The notes under the pieces are model-generated. The model worked only from the letters and a program-made list of their open reading frames with translations, did not search any database and had not been told where the DNA came from. Both the position numbers and the translations under genes were made by a program. Positions 15,624 to 23,563 of a stretch of 38,328 bases of DNA are shown in pieces. The DNA comes from JBNKLG01 sp050292235 (GTDB lineage: Bacteria > Pseudomonadota > Gammaproteobacteria > Chromatiales > Chromatiaceae). Numbering within the stretch: the first letter of the stretch is position 1; every line of letters begins with the position of its first letter. The stretch spans positions 1-38,328 of the forward strand of contig JBNKLG010000020.1 in assembly GCA_050292235.1 (NCBI GenBank), given 5' to 3'.

Positions 15624-16130
15624 TCAAAATTGATCCAACATACCCGGATCATACTGATCCGTCGAAATCTCCAGTCCGGCCTCTTCTATTTTCTCTTTTA
15701 GGTGATTGAGTTTGATGACCAGTTCATTCATGGTGATGGTGTTGTCATCCAGCGTGTAGAGCTGCATGGAGCCTTCATAGGCATAGTTCATGATGATCAT
15801 GGCATCGACATGGCCATCATCGACCAATGGCTCGATTTTCCTCTGCTTGCGATAGATTCGATTGAGGCTCTGCTTCAGGTTCCAGACATAGACCACTTCG
15901 TTCATATAGGGGTGGTTGCGCTGACGATAGATCACCCCGCCAACCACCAGACCTGCGATGATGACACCAATCAGATTCAAGCTGAAATTCGAGCTTTGCG
16001 GGTGGCCAAACATTTGAATCATCAAAGTCGATGTGGTCACCGCGATCAGAAACAGGGCCGCAACAATCGCCGCGAAAATGATCTTGTAGCGCTTGCTGTA
16101 GGTCTCTTTATGGATGGGTCTGAGTTGCAT
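15624..16130 (-). CDS. DUF3087-like inner-membrane protein
   Basis: A 168-residue protein with two membrane segments (about residues 17-38, IIFAAIVAALFLIAVTT, and 51-68, LIGVIIAGLVVGGVIY) and a soluble C-terminal domain of about 95 residues rich in charged helices. The N-terminus MQLRPIHKETYSKRYK and the overall layout fit the DUF3087 family of gammaproteobacteria, as I remember it; no function is known for that family. It is transcribed on its own from about 150 bp before the toxin-antitoxin module, and its stop faces the exported-protein gene. No signal peptide separate from the first membrane segment is seen. Confidence 0.7.
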   Translation of the reverse strand: MQLRPIHKETYSKRYKIIFAAIVAALFLIAVTTSTLMIQMFGHPQSSNFSLNLIGVIIAGLVVGGVIYRQRNHPYMNEVVYVWNLKQSLNRIYRKQRKIEPLVDDGHVDAMIIMNYAYEGSMQLYTLDDNTITMNELVIKLNHLKEKIEEAGLEISTDQYDPGMLDQF

Positions 16131-16229
16131 TATCCTAAAATCCCCAGGTGATCAAGGCTGGTTATTCTAACCGCTGGTGGTTTTATTGCGCGAAATCTGC
16201 TCTCTCTTCGTGTCATCCGGTTGTTCATG

Positions 16230-16259
16230 TTGATACCTGACCAATAAAAGGTCTATATT
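16230..16259 (+). promoter_or_regulatory. Promoter of the toxin-antitoxin operon with operator-like repeats
   Basis: TTGATA (16230-16235) and TATATT (16254-16259) are spaced by 18 bp, each 5 of 6 to consensus. The element GGTCTATATTTGGTCTTATT spans the -10, with two direct copies of GGTCT (16250-16254 and 16261-16265), and GACC lies inside the spacer. Such repeats over a -10 suit antitoxin autorepression. GGGAGG precedes the ATG at 16281. Confidence 0.55.
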
Positions 16260-16280
16260 TGGTCTTATTCGGGAGGCGAT

Positions 16281-16556
16281 ATGAAACTATCGAGTCAAAT
16301 CAAGCCAATCAGTTATTTGAAGGCCCATGCATCGGAGATTGTGCGCAACCTTCCGGAGCAGGGCGAACCGCTGATCATTACGCAGAATGGTGAGGCCAAA
16401 GCCGTGGTGCAGGACATCGCGAGCTATGAGCAAACCCAGGAGACCCTGGCACTTTTGAAGATCCTTGCGCTGGGAACGCGCCAGATTGAAGAGGGTAAGG
16501 TTCGGCTAGCCAGCGAGGTTATTCAACGGCTTCGGGAACAGCGCCAGGGCCGCTGA
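16281..16556 (+). CDS. Phd/YefM-family antitoxin
   Basis: A 91-residue antitoxin. The N-terminal half has the YefM/Phd fold signature: IKPISYLKAHASEIVRNL, then GEPLIITQNGEAKAVVQDI and SYEQTQETLALLKILAL. The C-terminal part (EEGKVRLASEVIQRLREQR) is charged and probably folds on the toxin. It neutralises the toxin and binds its own promoter, where the repeats listed at 16230-16259 lie. Stop and toxin ATG overlap by one base, so the pair is translationally coupled, as is usual for these modules. There is no sign of disruption. Confidence 0.88.
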   Translation: MKLSSQIKPISYLKAHASEIVRNLPEQGEPLIITQNGEAKAVVQDIASYEQTQETLALLKILALGTRQIEEGKVRLASEVIQRLREQRQGR

Positions 16557-16882
16557 TGGCCTTTCAGGTCTTTTTGACCGATGACGCCTCGGCAGACCTC
16601 GAGGATCTGTATGCGTATATCGAATCCCATGATGTGCCAGGAAAGGCGGATTATGTGCTTGATCAAATGGAAACGATCTTCTCGACCCTCTCAGAAAATC
16701 CGCACCGAGGTGTCTATCTCAAAGAGTTGCTGGCCGTTGGGCTTCGCGAGTACCGAGAGATTTTTTTCAAACCCTATCGCATCATTTATCGGGTCATGGC
16801 AGAGACGGTTTATGTCTTGCTGATTGCCGACGGTCGTCGCGATATGCAAACGCTGCTACAGCGCAGGTTGTTTGGGGCGTAA
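16556..16882 (+). CDS. RelE/ParE-superfamily toxin
   Basis: A 108-residue toxin of the RelE/ParE fold. Visible features are VFLTDDASADLEDLYAYIESHD at the N-terminus, the helix containing VLDQMETIFSTLSENP, and the strand pair GLREYREIFFKPYRIIYRVM, then YVLLIADGRRDMQTLLQRR. The C-terminal Asp-Gly-Arg-Arg-Asp and the Arg-Ile-Ile-Tyr-Arg strand match ParE-like toxins (DNA gyrase poisoning) and RelE-like RNases about equally, so the target cannot be decided. It is intact and coupled to its antitoxin. It faces mutM, with 14 bp between the stops. Confidence 0.88.
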   Translation: MAFQVFLTDDASADLEDLYAYIESHDVPGKADYVLDQMETIFSTLSENPHRGVYLKELLAVGLREYREIFFKPYRIIYRVMAETVYVLLIADGRRDMQTLLQRRLFGA

Positions 16883-16896
16883 ATGAAGGGTACTCC

Positions 16897-17712
16897 CTAT
16901 GGGTGCTGACACCTGGGGCAATAGAAGGTAGAGCGTTGTCCCAATCGCATCGATTGAATCAGATGGCCACATTTAGGGCAGGGCAAATCGGCTCGATCAT
17001 AGACCTGAAGTTCCTGGGCAAAATAGCCGGGTCGGCCATCTTCTCGAATGAAGTCCTTGAGCGTGGTGCCTCCAGCCTCGATGGCCCGCTCCAGCGTGTA
17101 ACGGATCTCTTCGGCCAGGCGTTGGTAACGCGTTTTGCTGATCTGGCCGCTGGGGCTGGTGGGATGAATGCCTGCCCGGAACAGGGATTCGTTGGCGTAG
17201 ATGTTGCCCACGCCTACCAGGATTTTGCTGTCCATGATGAAGGTCTTGATGGCGCTGCGCCGATTCCGTGAGCGACCGTAGAGATAGTCGGCATCGAATT
17301 GGGGGCCAAGGGGTTCCGGCCCCAGCTTGGCGAGCAGGGGGTGGGCCTCCATCGGGGCATCCGCCCAGAGTGCCGCGCCGAAGCGACGCGGGTCATGCAG
17401 TCGCAACCACTGGCCGTTGATACCGATGTCCAGGTGATCATGACGCTGGGGCGGACGCGCTTGCGCGACCAGTCGCAGGCTGCCGGACATGCCCAGGTGG
17501 AGGATGAGTCCGCCCTGAGAAATGCGCAGCAGCAGGTATTTTCCTCGCCGATCCACCGCTTGGATGGTTTGGCCGCACAGCCGTTCCGCCAGATCATCGG
17601 GCACGGGCCAGCGCAGTCTGGAATCATGGACGCAGACCTTGTCGATGCGCTGGTTGAGGAGATGAGGCTCGATACCGCGCCGGGTGGTTTCCACCTCAGG
17701 CAATTCAGGCAT
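16897..17712 (-). CDS. mutM: Formamidopyrimidine-DNA glycosylase (Fpg/MutM)
   Basis: A 271-residue bifunctional base-excision repair enzyme that removes 8-oxoguanine and formamidopyrimidines. The start at 17712 gives the obligatory MPELPEVETTRRGIEPHL, with Pro2 as the catalytic nucleophile; a longer frame reaching 17847 only overlaps the DUF4340 gene and is discarded. Other family motifs are RRGKYLLLRI (Lys57-type), SGSLRL, HDHLDIG, the H2TH segment VGNIYANESLFRAGIHP, and the C-terminal zinc finger with CPKC (about 244-247) and CPRC (about 265-268). The length equals E. coli MutM (269). It overlaps the DUF4340 gene by 8 nt and is the last gene of the operon starting with the EAL-HDOD gene. 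Confidence 0.95.
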   Translation of the reverse strand: MPELPEVETTRRGIEPHLLNQRIDKVCVHDSRLRWPVPDDLAERLCGQTIQAVDRRGKYLLLRISQGGLILHLGMSGSLRLVAQARPPQRHDHLDIGINGQWLRLHDPRRFGAALWADAPMEAHPLLAKLGPEPLGPQFDADYLYGRSRNRRSAIKTFIMDSKILVGVGNIYANESLFRAGIHPTSPSGQISKTRYQRLAEEIRYTLERAIEAGGTTLKDFIREDGRPGYFAQELQVYDRADLPCPKCGHLIQSMRLGQRSTFYCPRCQHP

Positions 17713-18553
17713 GGGGTTTGGTGCCAAGAGGTTGCAGGAGATCGATCTCTGCGGGGAGCTGATACCCCAGGCCAAGATCGGGGCGCACCAGCCAGAGCCT
17801 TTTCTGGCTATCGTGATGGATCTGGAAATCGAGTTGTCGCCCCTCACCGATCAGGATATGCACCCCGCCCTCCGCTGCATCAGCGGTGATGGTCATGGGA
17901 CGGATATTCAGGGATCGAAGCTGTCGCCATTGCTTGATGCGATGACTGAGGTCATCGCCACTCAAGGCGGGGTTGGCGGGTGTGAGTTGCCAGCCGTGGT
18001 CGCCATGATGCAACTGATAGGCGGGGGTTTTGATGGCCTCGATGTTGGCCCCTGGTGGCAGCAGGGCAGGATCCAATAGCTGTTCCGCTGGGGCCAGCAA
18101 GTGCTGATGGAAGCGATCGACGAGCAGGATGAGGCGTTTGTCGTGGCTCAGGTAGCGCAGCTTGCGCAGGGGCTCAATGCCGCCGAAGTCAAAACGCTGA
18201 TTATCGATCTGCATACGGATGGGCTGATCCAGTCCGAACTGATCCAGGCTTTGGTCGGGCAGGGGGAAATGGTTGATGATCGGGGCTTCCAGGATGCGAC
18301 TTAGCGCATGCAGTCGCTGGGGATTGGCGGGGAGGTGGTAGGGACTTTGCATCCACCAGATGCCATCGCGGTGCTTAAAACTCAGCTCGGGTTTGCCGGG
18401 ACGCTGGATGCTGAGCTGTTTCGCCTGCTCTGGTTTCAGGCTGGTGAGTCGTTCCAGGTTTGGGGCGGGTTCATTTTCCGGCCACCAGACCAGTGTCGCC
18501 AGCGCCAGAACCAGCAGCAGAAGCCCCAGATTGATGAGGAGTTGGCGCTTCAT
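17705..18553 (-). CDS. DUF4340 protein of a Gld-type ABC system
   Basis: A 282-residue protein with one N-terminal membrane anchor (residues 7-24, INLGLLLLVLALATLVWW) and a large periplasmic part. The repeated beta-strand pattern (KPELSFKHRDGIWWMQSP, FGLDQPIRMQIDNQRFDFGG) and its place after a GldG-like gene fit DUF4340, found beside gliding-type ABC transporters. No enzymatic motif is seen. It starts 4 nt after the GldG stop and overlaps mutM at its end, so it belongs to the operon. It probably works with GldG and the permease at the membrane, but the substrate is unknown. Confidence 0.8.
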   Translation of the reverse strand: MKRQLLINLGLLLLVLALATLVWWPENEPAPNLERLTSLKPEQAKQLSIQRPGKPELSFKHRDGIWWMQSPYHLPANPQRLHALSRILEAPIINHFPLPDQSLDQFGLDQPIRMQIDNQRFDFGGIEPLRKLRYLSHDKRLILLVDRFHQHLLAPAEQLLDPALLPPGANIEAIKTPAYQLHHGDHGWQLTPANPALSGDDLSHRIKQWRQLRSLNIRPMTITADAAEGGVHILIGEGRQLDFQIHHDSQKRLWLVRPDLGLGYQLPAEIDLLQPLGTKPHA

Positions 18554-18557
18554 CGGC

Positions 18558-19898
18558 CTAGCGGTGACGCCGTCGCCACCAGACCCGTGCGCCGGTGATC
18601 AGCAGGCCGATGGGCAGCAGGATCAGAAAGACCAAGGCGATGACGATGCCCTGGGCCTGGCTGAGGTTGAGCTGGGTATCCGGCGCGGTTTTGGCCGGAA
18701 TGTCGAGTAGGGCCTCGTCCCCACTTAGCCAGCGAATCAGGTTCAGTCCCAGATTGAGGTTGGCTCCGTTGCCCAGGTAGGCATTGGCCAGAAAGTCCCC
18801 ATCTCCCAATACCAGAACCTTTTGCCGCTGTCCGTTCTGCTCCCGAGTGAAAGCCAGGCCCAGGTTGAGGGGGCCGGGCTGTTCGCCCTCAGCGTCCGGG
18901 CGAATTTCACCCTCCCGCTTGCCGGTTTCGTTCCAGGTGCGTTCATGGCTTTGCAGCACTGGGGAGAGGCTCCAGCCTTCGGGTGGCTCGGCGGTGAGAG
19001 CCGCTGCGTGGGGAAAAAGGCTGATCTGGCCGATGCCGGAGACAGCCGGATGATCAGGATACTGGTTGACGATGGCCATGGCCGGGTCTTTGATACCCAT
19101 GGCGTAAGCGTTGATATCCACTACTGTGCCGGGCAGGACTTTGAGCCCCAGGGCTTTACTGAGCAGGTCGAGGTGTTGGGTCTCATCGGGATCCAGCAAC
19201 CAGAGAAGGTTGCCACCCTGGAAGAGGTAACTCTCGATCAGACTGACCTCACCGGGCAGCAGGGGTATGCGCGGTCCGGCAATAATCAGCAGACTGGTGT
19301 TATCGGGAATCTGGGCGGTATCGCTGAGTTGGAGGGTCTGCACCTGGTAGCCCTTTTGCTGCAGGGCCTGACCAAAGGTACCTAGGTCATGGTTGGCCTC
19401 GCCTTTTGGGTTGCGTTCGCCATGGCCGCCAAGGAAAGCGATCCAGCGCTCCCTCCCCATTAACAGACGTTGGATGGCGTTGGTGATCTGCTCTTCGTTG
19501 ACCTGTTGCAGGTTCTCATCGCGCCCCTGATAGGAGAGCAGCAGCTCGCCGGGCACCTGGATGCCCAACTGCCGGGTGAGGGCGGGCTCCCGTTCAGGAT
19601 CGATAAAACGGAAGCTGATCTGGGGGCTGTGAGCCCGATAGCGTTCGATCAGGCTCTCTAGCGGTTTGCGTAACAGGGGGTTATCCTGGGCGAAGGCAGT
19701 GATGGAGAGGGGCTCTTGCAGGCGACCGATGACTTCAACAGAGGTCTCCGACAGGCTGTTGCGACCGCCAGCGGTCCAGTCCCAGACCTGTGAGTGGTGC
19801 TGACTCAGCCAGGCCAGCAGGCCGAATGCGGAGGCAAAGAGAAGATAGAACAGCCAGCGGTTCAGGCGCTGAGCGAGCATCTGGGGATCCATGGCCAT
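18558..19898 (-). CDS. GldG-family ABC transport auxiliary protein
   Basis: A 446-residue protein with membrane segments near the N-terminus (LNRWLFYLLFASAFGLLAWL, residues 13-32) and near the C-terminus (GIVIALVFLILLPIGLLITG), and a long periplasmic domain between. The domain carries GldG features: IGRLQEPLSITAF, FRFIDPEREP, a GGHGERNP turn, LLIIAGPRIPLLPGE, QGGNLLWLLDPDE and LVLGDGDFLANAYLGNGANL near residue 370. Homologues pair with an ABC ATPase and permease. The start shares its base with the end of the permease gene at 19898. It is related to the gliding-motility transporter of Bacteroidetes, but in gammaproteobacteria such sets have no proven gliding role. Confidence 0.87.
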   Translation of the reverse strand: MAMDPQMLAQRLNRWLFYLLFASAFGLLAWLSQHHSQVWDWTAGGRNSLSETSVEVIGRLQEPLSITAFAQDNPLLRKPLESLIERYRAHSPQISFRFIDPEREPALTRQLGIQVPGELLLSYQGRDENLQQVNEEQITNAIQRLLMGRERWIAFLGGHGERNPKGEANHDLGTFGQALQQKGYQVQTLQLSDTAQIPDNTSLLIIAGPRIPLLPGEVSLIESYLFQGGNLLWLLDPDETQHLDLLSKALGLKVLPGTVVDINAYAMGIKDPAMAIVNQYPDHPAVSGIGQISLFPHAAALTAEPPEGWSLSPVLQSHERTWNETGKREGEIRPDAEGEQPGPLNLGLAFTREQNGQRQKVLVLGDGDFLANAYLGNGANLNLGLNLIRWLSGDEALLDIPAKTAPDTQLNLSQAQGIVIALVFLILLPIGLLITGARVWWRRRHR

Positions 19899-20650
19899 CA
19901 GGCCTCCCGCCGGCGCTGGTCGAGGCCACGCAGGGTCAATAAGAGACTGGTCAGGATGCAGAGGCAGAAATAGGCGAGATCACCGCTACGCACCAGCCCT
20001 TTCAACAACGGTTCCAGGTGCATCTGGGGGGAAAGCCATTGGAAAAGGCTGCCGGTTTGATCCCCACCCGTCGTGGCCAGGCCTAGAATCCAGAGAAACA
20101 GCAGCAAGCCATAGCTGGCCACGGCGGCCACTCCGGGATGATGGGTCAGGCTGGAAAGACAGAGGCCGATGGCGGCATAAGTGGCGGCAAGTAAGCCCAG
20201 CCCTAGCAGGCCGGACGCCAGCTTGCCCCAGTCGAGAATACCGCCCAGGGTCAAAGAGAGGGGCATCAGCAGGGTCAAGAGTAACATCAGGCTGAAGAAG
20301 CTCAGGATGCCGAAAAACTTGCCCAGGATGATCTGCCAGAGCGAGAGGGGGGCACTTTGCAGCAGAGTATAGCTACCGCTGCGGTACTCCTCACTGAAAA
20401 GACGCATGGTCAATAATGGCGAGAAAAACAGTAGCAGGCCGCCAGTGGTGGCGAATAATGGGGCGGCGATGAGGTCGGTGATGCCAGGCGCACCCTCCAA
20501 TCCGGCCAAGCGAGGTTGCAGGGAGACAAAGGTCTCCATCTGGAGCAGGAAGACCCAGGCCAGGATCAGCTGGCCGCAGGCAAGCAGGCTCCAGGCCAAT
20601 GGGGACAAAAAGAGGCTACGCAGTTCCCGTTGGGCAATGACGCCAATCAC
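19898..20650 (-). CDS. ABC transporter permease (GldF/NosY type)
   Basis: A 250-residue permease with six hydrophobic segments, for example SLLACGQLILAWVFLL, GGLLLFFSPLLTM, FGILSFFSLMLLLTLLMPL and LASGLLGLGLLAATY. MRLFSEEYRSGSYTLL between segments 2 and 3 is the typical motif of ABC-2 permeases of the GldF/NosY type. I chose GTG 20650, whose bases overlap the stop of the ATPase gene (GTGA); a longer frame to 20818 would lie inside that gene. It forms the channel of the transporter with the ATPase at 20647 and GldG at 18558. The substrate is unknown. Confidence 0.85.
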   Translation of the reverse strand: MIGVIAQRELRSLFLSPLAWSLLACGQLILAWVFLLQMETFVSLQPRLAGLEGAPGITDLIAAPLFATTGGLLLFFSPLLTMRLFSEEYRSGSYTLLQSAPLSLWQIILGKFFGILSFFSLMLLLTLLMPLSLTLGGILDWGKLASGLLGLGLLAATYAAIGLCLSSLTHHPGVAAVASYGLLLFLWILGLATTGGDQTGSLFQWLSPQMHLEPLLKGLVRSGDLAYFCLCILTSLLLTLRGLDQRRREA

Positions 20651-21579
20651 GCCGCCTCCCCGCTGGTGAGTTCGACGAAGAGCTGCTCCAGGGTCTGACG
20701 CTGTGGTCGTACCTCGCACAGCCCCCAGTCGCAGTTGGCCAGCTCTTGGATCAGAAAGGTTGGGCTGATCTCCGCTGTCAGCGCGAGTTGGAAGTAGCCA
20801 TCCTCTTGCGTCTGGCAATGGTCGATACCTGGGATCTTGGCCAGGGTCTCAAGTTCGGGTGCCCGTTCGAAGGCCACCAATAGGGCTGTGGACTCCTCCT
20901 GGGGTATCGGGCTGCCGTTATAGAGTGTCTGCCCCTGATGAATGATCTGCACCCGGCTGCAGAGGCTTTGCACTTCGGGCAGAATATGGCTGGAGAGGAT
21001 GACGCTGTGGGCCTCGCCCAGTTCACGGATAAGCTGACGAATCTCCCGAATCTGGTTAGGGTCGAGTCCGACCGTGGGTTCATCAAGGATGATGACCTCG
21101 GGCTGATGCACAATGGCCTGGGCAATGCCTACCCGCTGCTGATAGCCCTTGGACAGATTGCCGATCAGGCGCTTGCCGGTGGTTTCCAGGCCGCAGCGGG
21201 CTTTGGCCTTTTCGACGGCGGGGCATAGCGCTTTACCGGTTAGCCCATGGATTCGGGCGGCAAAGTCCAGGTACTCGTCCACGCTCAATTCTGGATAGAG
21301 AGGTGGAATCTCAGGTAGGTAGCCCAGATGATGTTTGGCCGCTTTCGGGTGGCTGTGCAGATCCATACCGTTGATCTGAACGGTTCCGCTGTGAGGGGCA
21401 AGGTTGCCCGTGAGCAGGCGCAGACTGGTGGATTTGCCTGCCCCATTGGGGCCGAGTAGGCCAAGAATTTCACCTCGTGCCAGTTCAAGATCAATGCCCC
21501 TGACCGCCTGGCGCGCACCATAGCGCCGGGTCAGCCCCTGGGCTCGGACCAGGGGCGATGTGGATTTGTTAGTTGCCAA
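20647..21579 (-). CDS. ABC transporter ATP-binding protein (GldA-like)
   Basis: A 310-residue ABC ATPase. Walker A GPNGAGKST is at residues 43-51, the signature LSKGYQQRVG near 144, Walker B VIILDEPTVGLDP near 164-176 and the switch His in ILSSHILPEV. The C-terminal 90 residues form the small extra domain common in GldA- and NosF-type ATPases. The start is TTG at 21579, with GGAG inside the end of the EAL-HDOD gene about 10 nt upstream; no ATG or GTG option lies before the first domain. It is coupled to the permease by GTGA overlap. It powers the transporter made with the permease, GldG and DUF4340 proteins. Confidence 0.9.
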   Translation of the reverse strand: MATNKSTSPLVRAQGLTRRYGARQAVRGIDLELARGEILGLLGPNGAGKSTSLRLLTGNLAPHSGTVQINGMDLHSHPKAAKHHLGYLPEIPPLYPELSVDEYLDFAARIHGLTGKALCPAVEKAKARCGLETTGKRLIGNLSKGYQQRVGIAQAIVHQPEVIILDEPTVGLDPNQIREIRQLIRELGEAHSVILSSHILPEVQSLCSRVQIIHQGQTLYNGSPIPQEESTALLVAFERAPELETLAKIPGIDHCQTQEDGYFQLALTAEISPTFLIQELANCDWGLCEVRPQRQTLEQLFVELTSGEAA

Positions 21580-21584
21580 GGGGG

Positions 21585-22799
21585 TTAGCTCTCCGGATTT
21601 CTCTCGAACAGGGTAGTCTGGATGACCTGATAGTTTACGTCGAGGTAGATGGTTTGGATCTGATTTTCATCCAGGCCGGGAAACCTAATATTATCCCAAT
21701 CCTGATGTTCATAAGCCATGATGCAGGCTAGGGCTTCTCCTGCAGGGCCCTGATGTAGCGTGATGGCTTCGACGACTTCATCTGACAGGGGAAGGTGGCT
21801 GAGAATCTCTTCCATAGGCTGGTCGAGCATGGCGTCGAGCACTGAGAACAATCCGGCAGTAAAACCATGCTCTGGGATGTCGTGTCCGCTTTTGCGTAAC
21901 AGATGCTCACACATCATGGCGCGGGTCAGGGCCATGCTGAGGATATCCGAGGGTTTGTCCTGGAGTCCTGACAGGGTGATGAGGCTGGCCCAGGAGCGGA
22001 TACGGCTCAAGCCCATCAGCACAATGGCGCGCTGGATACTCTCTACCCGTTTGGGTATGCCGACAGCAGCGGAGTTAATGTAGCGAAGCACCTTGAAACT
22101 GAGCCCGGCATCCTGAATGATCAGACCCTCTACCTCTTCCACACTGGCATTGGGATCGTTGAGCTTCTCCAGCAGACGCAAAACCACCATGTGGTTATCG
22201 CTCAGTTTGCGACCATGAATGATTTTCGGCCTGGACAGGAAGTAGCCCTGGAAATAGTCGAAGCCCAGCTCTTTGCAGAGATCGAACATCTCATGGGTCT
22301 CAATTTTTTCCGCCAAAAGGCGCAGGTTGCGGTTCTTTAATTGTCCGATTCTGGTACGCAACTCTTCGGTACTGAGACTGGAAACCTCTACCTTGATGAT
22401 ATCGACCTGATTCAGCAGTGGTGTCCACTTGTCCTCAAAGAGGTAGTCATCAATGGCCAGGGTAAAGCCTTGGCTTTTAAGACCGCGCACCACGTTGAGG
22501 AGTTGGCCGCTGATCTCGATATCCTCCAGTAACTCCAATACGACCTGGTCCTTGCTGAAAGGGATGGGCGGTATTTGGTCAAAAAAGCTTTGTGGCAGGT
22601 TAATAAAAGCGCGGTGGTTGCCCACCAGGGTATCGAGCCCCATCTCCATAAAGCTGTTGAGCATTACCTGGGAGGTGGCCTCCGTGGCATCAGGGAACTG
22701 AGCCCGGTTCTGATTGTTATCGCGATAGAGCAACTCGTATGCGATAACCTGTTGCTTACGATCATAAATGGATTGGCGAGCGATAAAGATGTCCTGCAT
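21585..22799 (-). CDS. EAL-HDOD signalling protein (YuxH-like)
   Basis: A 404-residue cytoplasmic protein with an N-terminal EAL-like domain (about 1-200) and a C-terminal HDOD domain (about 205-400). The EAL signature is degenerate: AYELLYR replaces EAL-x-R, with Leu for Ala, and later motifs such as LAIDDYLFED and VDIIKVEVSS are only partly kept. This is typical of the YuxH family, which rarely hydrolyses c-di-GMP and more often works as a binding or protein-interaction module. HDOD features are GLIIQDAGLSFKVLRYINSA and the RAIVLMGLSRIRSW helix. It begins a six-gene operon with the ABC system and mutM, 5 nt before the next start. An effector role in c-di-GMP or stress signalling is inferred. 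Confidence 0.85.
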   Translation of the reverse strand: MQDIFIARQSIYDRKQQVIAYELLYRDNNQNRAQFPDATEATSQVMLNSFMEMGLDTLVGNHRAFINLPQSFFDQIPPIPFSKDQVVLELLEDIEISGQLLNVVRGLKSQGFTLAIDDYLFEDKWTPLLNQVDIIKVEVSSLSTEELRTRIGQLKNRNLRLLAEKIETHEMFDLCKELGFDYFQGYFLSRPKIIHGRKLSDNHMVVLRLLEKLNDPNASVEEVEGLIIQDAGLSFKVLRYINSAAVGIPKRVESIQRAIVLMGLSRIRSWASLITLSGLQDKPSDILSMALTRAMMCEHLLRKSGHDIPEHGFTAGLFSVLDAMLDQPMEEILSHLPLSDEVVEAITLHQGPAGEALACIMAYEHQDWDNIRFPGLDENQIQTIYLDVNYQVIQTTLFERNPES

Positions 22800-22882
22800 G
22801 TATCGACCTATTGGCTGCCCAGCGGATAAGCAAGGTTTAATTCAGAAATTCCCATGATGCATATTAGCTGAGATTTTACCCC

Positions 22883-23563
22883 CTACCCAGTCCCAATGCG
22901 CCATAGGGCCAACAGACCGAATCCCATGACCAAAAGCGCAGCGCCAATGCGCACAGTATCCAGGCGAATAAAGGCCTGTAACTGGCCAGCAGCAGCCCCC
23001 ATCAGCAGCAGGTTCGGCAGGGTGCCCAGGCCAAAGGCCAGCATTAAAAAGGCACCTTCAAATGGGCCACCTGCACTCAGCGACCAGATGAGGCTGCTGT
23101 AAACCAAGCCACAGGGTAACCAGCCCCAGACCAGACCCAATAACAGAGCCTGGGTCGGGCGACGCACCGGAAGCAGATGGCGGCCAAAGGGTTCCAGGCG
23201 CTGCCACAGGTGCTGTCCCACTCCCTCCAGGCGGGTGAGCACTCGCCACCAGCCGGCCAGATAGAAACCCAGCAAAATCATAAAAATGCCAGAGAGAGCC
23301 AGCAATGCTTTTTGCAGGGTTTCCAGGCCGGTGATCTGGGTCAGCATCATACCCAGTCCACCCATGAGTGCTCCGGCCAGGCTATAGCTGATCAAACGCC
23401 CTGCGTTATAGCTCAACTGATAGGGTAGTTGCGCCACGGGTCCTTGAGCAGGTAGTCCCAATGTGAGAGCGCTGACGATACCGCCACACATGCCAACACA
23501 ATGGACGCCTCCAAGCAGGCCGACGACCCAGGCGGCGGCTAATTGGGTGAGATCAATCCCCAT
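22883..23563 (-). CDS. TauE/SafE-family (UreH-like) membrane protein
   Basis: A 226-residue inner-membrane protein with about six hydrophobic segments. The N-terminus carries GLLGGVHCVGMCGGIV, the His-Cys-x2-Met-Cys motif of the sulfite exporter TauE/SafE and UreH-like group, and a second glycine-rich repeat WGWLPCGLVYSSL near residue 145, so the protein looks like two similar halves. Members occur near cbb3 oxidase and cytochrome biogenesis genes and may handle copper, sulfur compounds or reductant. The motif Cys pairs could bind a metal. The start overlaps the AmpG-like gene by 11 nt (23553-23563), so the two share a transcript. The substrate is not decidable. Confidence 0.78.
   Translation of the reverse strand: MGIDLTQLAAAWVVGLLGGVHCVGMCGGIVSALTLGLPAQGPVAQLPYQLSYNAGRLISYSLAGALMGGLGMMLTQITGLETLQKALLALSGIFMILLGFYLAGWWRVLTRLEGVGQHLWQRLEPFGRHLLPVRRPTQALLLGLVWGWLPCGLVYSSLIWSLSAGGPFEGAFLMLAFGLGTLPNLLLMGAAAGQLQAFIRLDTVRIGAALLVMGFGLLALWRIGTG

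Noticed and set aside
17713..17847. N-terminal extension of MutM
   Set aside because: Pro2 of MutM must follow the start Met; MPELPE at 17712 fixes the start, and the extension overlaps DUF4340.
20651..20818. N-terminal extension of the ABC permease
   Set aside because: It falls inside the ATPase gene; GTG 20650 overlapping the ATPase stop gives a normal permease start.
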